NCBI GenBank assembly: GCA_030039865.1
Contig: JASHUS010000005.1
Coordinates: forward strand, 1-10,415
Direction: 5' to 3'
From: Thermoplasmata archaeon
Lineage (GTDB): Archaea > Thermoplasmatota > Thermoplasmata > Lutacidiplasmatales > UBA184
DNA length: 10,415 bases
Positions 5,288-10,415 of this stretch are shown piece by piece. Below the pieces are notes generated by a model, which made no database searches, was not told where the DNA came from, and saw only the letters and a list, made by a program, of their open reading frames with translations. The position numbers and the translations under genes were made by a program. Each line of letters starts with the position of its first letter. The first letter of the stretch is position 1.

Positions 5288-6754
5288 CTACTGTCGAGGG
5301 CGCGGGCGGACGGTCGCGTCGCGCAGCGGTAGGCGGACGAGGAAGCTCGCCCCGCCCTTCGCGAGGTTGCGCGCGGCGATCGAGCCGTGGTGCGACTGCA
5401 CGATCCCGTGGCAGACGGCGAGGCCGAGACCCGTCCCCTGCCCCTCGGGCTTGGTCGTGAAGAACGGCTCGAAGACGTGTCCGAGCGCCTCGGGCGAGAT
5501 CCCGGGGCCCTGGTCGATGACTTCCAGTTCGGCGACGGGGTCCCGGTTCCGTACCTCGACCGTGACCCGGCCCCGGCCGCCCATCGAGTCGCAGGCGTTG
5601 TTGAGGAGGTTCGTGACGACCTGGCCCAGCTGCCCGCGGTCGCCCGAGACGCGCGCGCCCTCGGGAGGGAAGACCTCCACGATCTCGACGTCGGGGGACT
5701 GCTTGCCCCGGACGAACTCGATCGCGTCCCGGGCGACGCTCACGAGGTCGACGTCCGAGACCCGGGGCTCCTCGCGTCGCGCAAAGTCGAGCAGGCTCCG
5801 GACGATCCGGGCGGCCGCCTCGACCTGCTCCGTCAACGTGTCGAGCCGCCGCCGCATCTCGGGGTCCGGGGTGCGTCGGCGCAGGCTCTCGGCGATGAGC
5901 ATCACGTTCGCCAGCGGGGTGTTGATCTCGTGCGCGACGCCCGCCGCGAGCTGCCCGACCGAGGCGAGCCGGTCCGAGTGCGCCGCCCGCAGCTCCCAGT
6001 TACGTTGCTCGGAGCGGTCCACGGCGACGCCGAGATAGTGGGTGATCTCGTCGGCCTGGTTCCGGATCGCCGTGATCGACAGCAGCACCGGCCGCTCGAC
6101 GCCCTTGCGATCGCGGTTCAGCAGCTCGCCCGACCAGTAGCCCCGGGCGGGGTCCTTGAGGTCGGCCCACATCTGCTCGTAGAGCTCGACCGGCGTGTAC
6201 CGGCTCCGGACGAGGTTCGGCTTCCGGCCGACGCACTCCTCGCGGCTGTACCCGTAGATCCGCTCGAACGCCGGGTTGACATCGACCATGACGCCTTTGG
6301 CGTCCGTCAGCTGCATCGCGTTGGTCGAGCTGCGGAACGACGCGTAGAAGAGCCGCGCGCGGGTCTCCTGCTCGACCCGGTCGCTGACGTCCCGGATCAT
6401 GAGCAGGACCCGGGCCGGCTCGCCCGGCCGTGCGTCGAGCGCACGGACATCGACGTCGAGGTAGACGCCGGCCCGCTGCGCCCGGTGGAGGGCCCGGACG
6501 GAGCGGAACGCCGCCGCCCGCCCGGTGCGGAACGCCTCGTCGACCGCGGCTCGGATCGGGGCGGACCACGTTCCGTCCGCCTCGAGGATCTCGTGGAAGT
6601 CGTGGCCGATCATCGAGGGGTCGCGCCCGGTCACTTCGAAATAGGCCCGGTTCGCCCACTCGAACCGGCCGGGGGCCGTCACGAGGGCGATGCCGGCCGG
6701 AGCCCCGTCGAGCAGGGCGGCCATCCGTTCGGCCGAAAGCGGCTCCGGATCCAT
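5288..6754 (-). CDS. Soluble PAS-PAS sensor histidine kinase, NtrB/HPK4 type
   Basis: This 488-aa cytoplasmic sensor kinase probably phosphorylates the response regulator at 3137-4174. There is no signal peptide or membrane helix. Residues about 8-125 and 133-250 form two PAS domains; the first ends MIRDVSDRVEQETRAR and the second holds VDVNPAFERIYGYSREE (157-173). The dimerisation/phosphoacceptor domain has His275 in GVAHEINTPL. The ATPase domain has the N box NLLNNACDS (382-390), G1 DQGPGIS (414-420), F box FEPFFTTKP (428-436) and G2 GQGTGLGLA (438-446), so it should be active. The HEINTP and FTTKPEGQGTGLGLAV motifs are typical of bacterial NtrB-like kinases, suggesting an ancient transfer. 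The ATG at 6754 is the best start I can see; there is no Shine-Dalgarno, and a weak TATA-like CACTTGAG lies 34 nt upstream. The ligand sensed by the PAS domains is unknown. Confidence 0.94.
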   Translation of the reverse strand: MDPEPLSAERMAALLDGAPAGIALVTAPGRFEWANRAYFEVTGRDPSMIGHDFHEILEADGTWSAPIRAAVDEAFRTGRAAAFRSVRALHRAQRAGVYLDVDVRALDARPGEPARVLLMIRDVSDRVEQETRARLFYASFRSSTNAMQLTDAKGVMVDVNPAFERIYGYSREECVGRKPNLVRSRYTPVELYEQMWADLKDPARGYWSGELLNRDRKGVERPVLLSITAIRNQADEITHYLGVAVDRSEQRNWELRAAHSDRLASVGQLAAGVAHEINTPLANVMLIAESLRRRTPDPEMRRRLDTLTEQVEAAARIVRSLLDFARREEPRVSDVDLVSVARDAIEFVRGKQSPDVEIVEVFPPEGARVSGDRGQLGQVVTNLLNNACDSMGGRGRVTVEVRNRDPVAELEVIDQGPGISPEALGHVFEPFFTTKPEGQGTGLGLAVCHGIVQSHHGSIAARNLAKGGASFLVRLPLRDATVRPRPRQ

Positions 6755-6846
6755 GCGAGGAGTTCCGCGCCCCGGACCGCGCTTCGTCTCAAGTGCTTGT
6801 TGGATGCGGGCGCACCGGGACCGAGGTCAAGCCGGATTGACATCAA

Positions 6847-6853
6847 GGATAAC
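6847..6853 (+). promoter_or_regulatory. Candidate TATA box for the pseudo-receiver gene
   Basis: GGATAAC ends 27 nt before the ATG at 6880, which would make the mRNA leaderless. Two GTCAA/TTGAC pentamers (6826-6830 and 6837-6841) lie immediately upstream in the divergent region shared with the kinase. Confidence 0.4.
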
Positions 6854-6879
6854 CCCGCGCGACCCGCTCGCGAACGCCG

Positions 6880-7233
6880 ATGGCAGAGCCGACGGTCCTC
6901 GTCGTCGGGGAGACGCCCAGCCTGGGCCGGGCGCTGGTCGACCTCCTCGAAGCGGCCGGGATCGCGACGCAGTACGCGTCGGAGTTCCCCGGCGCCGCGC
7001 CGGGCGCCCGCGCGTCCGGGACCCCGAACGTCGTCGTGATCGCCTCCAACTCCCCGCATTGTGCGACCGCCCGGGAGTGGTTGAACGGCCGACACCGCCC
7101 GAGCCGTCTCCTCGTCGTGGGGTCGCGGGACCCGAAGGTACTCGGGGCGCAGGAGATCGAGCGGGTCGATCTTCCCCTCGAACCCGACCCGTTCCTGCGG
7201 CTCGTGCGCTCGCTGATGGACGCGGGCGACTGA
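6880..7233 (+). CDS. Stand-alone degenerate receiver (pseudo-receiver) protein
   Basis: This 117-aa protein has the alternating β/α pattern of a receiver domain: β1 VLVVGETP (6-13), helix 1 SLGRALVDLLEAAGI (14-28), β3 NVVVIASNSP (50-59), β4 RLLVVGS (76-82) and a last helix FLRLVRSLMD (105-114). The residues needed for phosphorylation are missing. The acidic pair after β1 is Gly-Glu, the β3 aspartate position is occupied by Ser/Asn (56-57), and the β5 lysine is lost (VDLPLEPD). A phosphate-independent role is therefore likely, such as a protein-interaction module. It is divergent from the PAS kinase, with 125 bp shared between them, so it may act in the same pathway. The assignment rests on secondary-structure pattern rather than motifs. 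It is convergent with the GNAT gene, 33 bp apart. Confidence 0.75.
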   Translation: MAEPTVLVVGETPSLGRALVDLLEAAGIATQYASEFPGAAPGARASGTPNVVVIASNSPHCATAREWLNGRHRPSRLLVVGSRDPKVLGAQEIERVDLPLEPDPFLRLVRSLMDAGD

Positions 7234-7266
7234 CGCTCGAGCGACCGGAACCCGGCGCGCGGCGCC

Positions 7267-7866
7267 TCACGTCGCAGAGACCGCGGACGTGTGCTCTTCG
7301 GGCAGCCAGGTCGGCGGCTCGGCGATCGGGATCTCGACCCGGGTGATCCCCTCGCTCGTCGACTCGACCTCGGGGAATCCGCAGTTGCGGAACACCTCGA
7401 GCATCCCGTCATTGCTCGGCAGGACGTACGCGTAGAAGCGGCGCAGCCCGCGGGCCCGGGCCGCGGCGGCGAGACGGTGGAGCAGGATCGTGCCCAGTCC
7501 CCGACCCCGCCAGCTGTCCCGCAGGAGGAAGGCGACCTCGGCCGTGAGGGGCTCGTACGGGTCCTCGAGGAACTCGGCGTGGGCGACGACGATCTCGCCC
7601 TCCGACTCGTGGTCGATCGCGATCAGGGCGAGGCGATGGCCGTTCGGCGGAGCGCGGAGCATCTCGTCGACCACGACGTCCCGTCGCGCCGGGGTGAAGA
7701 ACCGGTACTCGAGCGACTCGTCGGAGACGTGATCGAGGAACTCGGTCAGCCGGGCGTGGTCCGTCGCGTGGACCGGGCGGATCCAGACCCGGTTCCCGTC
7801 GCGGAGGATCGCCGGCTTCTCCGCGTAGTATTCCGGCAGATTCCACAGGCGGTCGGGGTCGGTCAT
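7267..7866 (-). CDS. GNAT-family N-acetyltransferase
   Basis: This 199-aa protein transfers an acetyl (acyl) group from CoA. The opening pattern VWIRPVHATDHARLTEFLDHVSDESLEYRFF (27-57, quoted in parts: RPVHATD, SDESLEYRFF) is like the GNAT domain of bacterial Pat-type protein lysine acetyltransferases, but the CoA-ligase and cNMP-binding domains of those proteins are absent. The acetyl-CoA pyrophosphate loop is RDSWRGRGLG (116-125), followed by the helix TILLHRLAAAARARG. PSNDGMLEVFRNCGF (150-164) is the usual β/α segment with Asn152 facing CoA. The start at 7866 has a Shine-Dalgarno-like GGAGAGG just upstream. It is divergent from the formate-THF ligase across 139 bp. A protein-acetylating role is possible; the substrate cannot be read from sequence. 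Confidence 0.9.
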   Translation of the reverse strand: MTDPDRLWNLPEYYAEKPAILRDGNRVWIRPVHATDHARLTEFLDHVSDESLEYRFFTPARRDVVVDEMLRAPPNGHRLALIAIDHESEGEIVVAHAEFLEDPYEPLTAEVAFLLRDSWRGRGLGTILLHRLAAAARARGLRRFYAYVLPSNDGMLEVFRNCGFPEVESTSEGITRVEIPIAEPPTWLPEEHTSAVSAT

Positions 7867-7869
7867 CGT

Positions 7870-7876
7870 CCTCTCC
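7870..7876 (-). promoter_or_regulatory. Shine-Dalgarno-like site of the GNAT gene
   Basis: GGAGAGG ends 3 nt before the ATG at 7866; the GGAG core is 6 nt away. It supports this start and implies a leadered mRNA, unlike the opposing ligase gene. Confidence 0.5.
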
Positions 7877-7960
7877 GACCGGTCACGGGCCCCCGCCGTT
7901 CATGAACCCCTCGTCAAGCGGTTTCGACGGCGGCCCGTCGTGCGCGGAACGGTCAAGCGA

Positions 7961-7980
7961 GATTAACGTCCGGCTTAATC
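7961..7980 (+). promoter_or_regulatory. Dyad containing the ligase TATA box
   Basis: GATTAA (7961-7966) and TTAATC (7975-7980) form a perfect 6-bp inverted repeat with an 8-nt spacer. The right arm is part of CTTAATC (7974-7980), which ends 26 nt before the ligase ATG and is its likely TATA box. The left arm reads GTTAATC on the minus strand and could be a TATA box towards the GNAT gene. Alternatively the dyad is an operator for a dimeric regulator. Two copies of GTCAAGCG (7913-7920, 7952-7959) lie upstream. Confidence 0.5.
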
Positions 7981-8005
7981 GGGACGATCCCGTGGGGACG
8001 GTCGC

Positions 8006-9616
8006 ATGAAGACGATCGAGGAGATCGCCGGAGGTCTCGTCATCCCGCCCGAGGCGTGGGAGCCGTACGGACGGTGGGCCGCGAAGGTCGACCCGTCCCG
8101 CCTGATGGTGCATCCGGCGCGCGCGCCCGGTCAGATCGTCCTCGTCACCGGCATGACCCCCTCCGCCGGCGGGGTGGGCAAGACCGTCACGACGCTCACG
8201 CTCGCCTCCGCGCTCAGCCGCAAGGGCGTGCGCGCGATCGCCTGCCTGCGGCAGCCCTCCCTCGGACCGGTCTTCGGCATCAAGGGCGGCGGGGCCGGCG
8301 GGGGCCGGGCGACGGTCGAGCCGCTCGCCGAGGTGAACCTCGGCATGACCGGGGATCTCGACGCCGTCACGGCCGCGCACAACCTGCTCGCGGCGCTCCT
8401 CGACAACCACCTCCACCACGGCAACGCGCTCGGGATCGACCCCGAGACGATCGTCTGGCCGCGCGCGCTCGACGTGGAGGACCGGGCGCTGCGCGACATC
8501 GAGATCGGGCGCGGGACCGGTAACGGGCCCGTCCGCCGGGGGTCGTTCGTCATCACGCCGGCCTCCGAGATCACGGCGATCCTCGGCCTCGCGACCGGTC
8601 CCGAGGAGCTCCAGGCCCGGCTCGAGCGCATCGTCGTCGCGCGGACGCGGGACGGGCGGCCCGTGACCGCCGAGGACCTGCACGCGGGCGGCGCGATGGC
8701 GGCGCTCCTGCGGCGCGCCCGCATCCCGAACCTTCTCCAGACGTCCGAGGGGTCGCCCGTCCTCGTCCACGGCGGCCCGTTCGGCAACCTCTCCTACGGC
8801 ACGACGACCCTCACGTCGCTCCACGTCGCCCAGCAGCTCGCGGACGTCGCGCTCGTCGAGGCCGGCTTCGCGACCGACCTCGGGGGCGAGAAGTTCGTCG
8901 ATCTCGTGAGCCCGCTCGGCAACGTCGCGCCGTCCGCGGCGGTGATCGTCGCGAGCCTGCCGAGCCTGCACGCCCACGCGCCCGGCGCGGTCGGCGCGGG
9001 TTCGCTCGGCCCGGGTCTCGAGAACCTCACCCAGCACATCGCGAACGTGCGGGCGTTCGGCCTCGACCCGATCGTCGCGCTGAACCGGTTCCCGGCCGAC
9101 ATCGGCGCGGAGCGCGCGGAGGTGAAGTCGTTCTGCACCGGGCTCGGCGTCCGCATCGAGGATTCGACGGGATTTTCCGACGGCGCCGCCGGCGGTCTCG
9201 CGATCGCGGACGCGGTCGTCGAGGCGCTGCACCGGGGCCAGCGCGCCCGACCGATCTACGCGCCGTCCCAGCCGCTCGCCGAAAAGCTCGAGACGGTGGT
9301 CCGGACGATCTACGGGGGCGACGGGGTCGATCTCACGGACGGGGCCCGGGCGGAGCTCGACCGGGGCGACGTGCCCGACGCCGACGCGGTGCCGGTCTGC
9401 CTCGCGAAGACTCCGCTGTCGCTCAGCGACGATCCGAAGAAGCTGGGCCGGCCGCGCGGCTTCCGGGTCCGGGTCCAGCGGTTCGTTCGGGCGGCCGGGG
9501 CGGGCTATGTCGTCGCGCTCCTCGGCGACATCCAGACGATGCCGGGCCTCCCGCGCGACCCGCGGGCGGTGCACATCGGCATCGATGCGGCCGGGGTCCC
9601 GCAAGGGGTCATCTAG
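8006..9616 (+). CDS. fhs: Formate-tetrahydrofolate ligase family protein, divergent at active-site motifs
   Basis: The family reaction is ATP + formate + tetrahydrofolate giving 10-formyl-THF, in cytoplasmic one-carbon metabolism. At 536 aa it is slightly shorter than the usual ~557. Recognisable segments in order: LVTGMTPSAGGVGKT (46-60, nucleotide loop), CLRQPSLGPVFGIKGG (80-95), NLGMTGDLDAV (111-121), HNLLAALLDNHLHHGNALGIDP (125-146, in parts), NLLQTSEGSPVLVHGGPFGN (242-261), FGLDPIVALNRFP (351-363) and AGAGYVVALLGDIQTMPGLP (497-516). Several family signatures are altered: the loop reads GGVGK where most enzymes have GEGK, KGGGAGGGR replaces KGGAAGGGY, VASLPSLHAHAPG replaces the conserved VATxRALKxHGG, and the folate-stacking Trp of the EVWAKGGEGG region aligns with Phe (STGFSDGAAGG, 387-397). 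It may be active with a changed pterin or may have changed function. The ATG is 26 nt after its TATA box, so the mRNA is probably leaderless. Confidence 0.88.
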   Translation: MKTIEEIAGGLVIPPEAWEPYGRWAAKVDPSRLMVHPARAPGQIVLVTGMTPSAGGVGKTVTTLTLASALSRKGVRAIACLRQPSLGPVFGIKGGGAGGGRATVEPLAEVNLGMTGDLDAVTAAHNLLAALLDNHLHHGNALGIDPETIVWPRALDVEDRALRDIEIGRGTGNGPVRRGSFVITPASEITAILGLATGPEELQARLERIVVARTRDGRPVTAEDLHAGGAMAALLRRARIPNLLQTSEGSPVLVHGGPFGNLSYGTTTLTSLHVAQQLADVALVEAGFATDLGGEKFVDLVSPLGNVAPSAAVIVASLPSLHAHAPGAVGAGSLGPGLENLTQHIANVRAFGLDPIVALNRFPADIGAERAEVKSFCTGLGVRIEDSTGFSDGAAGGLAIADAVVEALHRGQRARPIYAPSQPLAEKLETVVRTIYGGDGVDLTDGARAELDRGDVPDADAVPVCLAKTPLSLSDDPKKLGRPRGFRVRVQRFVRAAGAGYVVALLGDIQTMPGLPRDPRAVHIGIDAAGVPQGVI

Positions 9617-9647
9617 CGCGGTCGCCGTCGAGCGGAGTTGACGGGGC

Positions 9648-9654
9648 CTCTATC
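9648..9654 (+). promoter_or_regulatory. Candidate TATA box for the CBS-domain gene
   Basis: CTCTATC ends 33 nt before the ATG at 9687, which would leave a leader of about 7-10 nt that just contains the Shine-Dalgarno GGTGA. The 70-bp gap after the ligase therefore probably holds a promoter, although read-through is possible. Confidence 0.35.
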
Positions 9655-9660
9655 CCCGCC

Positions 9661-9683
9661 CACCGGCCTGAACCGACCGGTGA
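9661..9683 (+). promoter_or_regulatory. Inverted repeat overlapping the CBS gene's Shine-Dalgarno
   Basis: CACCGG (9661-9666) and CCGGTG (9677-9682) are perfect inverted repeats around 10 nt, and the right arm covers most of the Shine-Dalgarno GGTGA (9679-9683), 3 nt before the ATG. On a read-through transcript from the ligase it could mask the ribosome site. On DNA it could be an operator at the transcription start. Confidence 0.35.
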
Positions 9684-9686
9684 CCT

Positions 9687-10244
9687 ATGGAGAGCGGCAT
9701 CCCCGTCTCGGACGTCATGACCCGCGCGGTCGCGTCGACCCGGCCCGACGCGAAGCTCTTCGACGCGGGACGGATCATGCGCGAACTGCATGTGTCGGGC
9801 CTACCGGTGCTCGGCGAGGACGGGCGGATCGTGGGCGTGCTGAGCGAGAAGGACCTCGTGCGCAAGCTCGACCTCTCCGCCGGGATCTCGAGCCCGCGCG
9901 GGCTCCTGGACCTTCTCCTCGAATCGGCACCGGCCCGGGGGCCGTCGCTGCTCGACCTGTGCCGGCATCGCCTGCAGAACGCCAGCGTCCGGGACGCGAT
10001 GGCGAGCCCGGCGATCACGATCCCGCCGACGATGAACGCCGCGGACGCCGCGCGGACGATGTACCGCGAGGGGATCCACCGGCTGCCCGTGGTGGACGCG
10101 TCCGACCATGTTGTCGGCATCGTGACGCGCGCTGACCTCATCGCAGCCACCGTACCCGCGACCGAGCGGCCGCACCGCGGGAGCCTGCACCCGCAGCCGA
10201 AGTCCCACCCCCGGCGGGCCGCCGATCCGTACGCCGACGCGTAG
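9687..10244 (+). CDS. Two-CBS-domain protein
   Basis: This 185-aa protein is made of a CBS pair, a module that usually binds adenine nucleotides or S-adenosyl compounds and regulates a partner. CBS1 is at about 7-60 (VSDVMTRAVASTRPDAKLFDAGRIM in parts, SGLPVLGEDGRIVGVLSEKDLV) and CBS2 at about 99-155 (VRDAMASPAITIPP, GIHRLPVVDASDHVVGIVTRADL). The T/S-x-x-D nucleotide-contact motifs are present as SEKD (53-56) and TRAD (147-150). A linker of about 38 residues (62-98) between the domains and a basic, His/Pro-rich C-terminal tail (158-185) are extra. No catalytic or DNA-binding domain is attached. ATG 9687 follows GGTGA. It lies 70 bp behind the formate-THF ligase in the same direction, so regulation of one-carbon metabolism is a possible but unproven link. 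Confidence 0.92.
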   Translation: MESGIPVSDVMTRAVASTRPDAKLFDAGRIMRELHVSGLPVLGEDGRIVGVLSEKDLVRKLDLSAGISSPRGLLDLLLESAPARGPSLLDLCRHRLQNASVRDAMASPAITIPPTMNAADAARTMYREGIHRLPVVDASDHVVGIVTRADLIAATVPATERPHRGSLHPQPKSHPRRAADPYADA

Positions 10245-10269
10245 CGCGGCGCGCGCGTCAACTGGATTC

Positions 10270-10276
10270 CACTAAG
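10270..10276 (+). promoter_or_regulatory. Candidate TATA box for the EamA-like gene
   Basis: CACTAAG ends 33 nt before the ATG at 10309 and is flanked by AGAG, like CCTAAGAAGAG in front of the MDR gene. A short leader of about 5-8 nt is implied. Confidence 0.3.
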
Positions 10277-10308
10277 AGACCAAGAGTCGCGCGCCCGCTC
10301 CTTCCTCC

Positions 10309-10415
10309 ATGCGCTACGGCCGGTCGCCGGGCCCGCGGGCCCCGCAGCGAGGGACCCTCGCGCAGCTCGTCGTGCTGGGCGTCCTCTGGGGCGCGCTCTT
10401 CCCGATCACCAAGCT
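10309..10415 (+). CDS. EamA/DMT-family transporter, N-terminal fragment cut by the window end
   Basis: Only the first 35 codons and two further bases are inside the window. After a basic, Pro/Arg-rich start (MRYGRSPGPRAPQRG) the first membrane helix begins (LAQLVVLGVLWGALFPITK). The LWG...F...K pattern in helix 1 is typical of EamA/DMT transporters, which export or import small metabolites. There is no Shine-Dalgarno before the ATG. The family call rests on one helix, so other multi-helix transporters remain possible. Confidence 0.6.
   Translation, partial: MRYGRSPGPRAPQRGTLAQLVVLGVLWGALFPITK

Noticed and set aside
4049..5332. 427-codon plus-strand frame, including a basic peptide starting at 4238
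   Set aside because: It runs antisense through the response regulator start and the whole membrane protein and is highly charged and low-complexity. The minus-strand genes have better starts and domains.
5387..7039. 550-codon open frame on the plus strand
   Set aside because: It is antisense to the histidine kinase, whose catalytic boxes are complete; the antisense product has no recognisable domain.
7883..9604. 573-codon open frame on the minus strand
   Set aside because: It is the antisense of the formate-THF ligase, with low-complexity Arg/Asp/Val/Glu composition and no motif; the plus-strand protein has clear family segments.
1..10415. CRISPR array, insertion sequence or integrated element
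   Set aside because: I found no regularly spaced repeats, no terminal inverted repeats with a transposase, and no integrase. The tRNA genes at the left end show no adjoining duplicated 3' end within the window.

Overview
This is a GC-rich window (about 70% GC by eye) from an archaeon, most likely an uncultured GC-rich member of the Thermoplasmata. Four things point there: a tRNA interrupted by a short intron outside the anticodon loop, TATA-like boxes about 23-29 nt in front of start codons that mostly lack Shine-Dalgarno sites (leaderless transcription), archaeal-type ArsR-like winged helices, and a response regulator that joins a receiver, a DUF835-like segment and an archaeal HTH. The lineage is an inference; archaeal origin is much firmer than the class. 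Genes are densely packed, and no stretch over 300 bases lacks a gene.

Region 1 (1-2101), all on the minus strand: a CPA2-type cation:proton antiporter, then 29 bp later a small winged-helix regulator, then two tRNA genes, tRNA-Asn(GUU) carrying a T-loop intron and a CAU tRNA (probably tRNA-Ile2). The likely TATA boxes of the regulator and of tRNA-Asn each overlap the stop codon of the gene in front. Region 2 (2102-3082, plus): an MDR-superfamily quinone-oxidoreductase-like enzyme, divergent from the antiporter.

Region 3 (3137-7233) looks like a signalling cluster. On the minus strand, in transcription order, are a soluble PAS-PAS histidine kinase of NtrB/HPK4 type, a 22-codon mini-ORF, a six-helix membrane protein (DUF981-like) starting two bases after the mini-ORF stop, and a receiver/DUF835-like/ArsR-HTH response regulator. 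A stand-alone degenerate receiver lacking the acidic residues is divergent from the kinase. The kinase and response regulator are plausible partners. The roles of the membrane protein and pseudo-receiver are unknown.

Region 4 (7267-10415): a GNAT acetyltransferase (minus) diverges from a formate-tetrahydrofolate ligase (plus) that keeps the overall family pattern but has changes at several conserved active-site motifs. A two-CBS-domain protein and the first 35 codons of an EamA/DMT-type transporter follow. The shared GNAT/ligase promoter holds a 6-bp dyad and an 8-bp direct repeat.

The observations most worth a second look are the T-loop intron, the diverged formate-tetrahydrofolate ligase, the signalling cluster with its pseudo-receiver, and the mini-ORF. 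I saw no CRISPR array, insertion sequence or rRNA.
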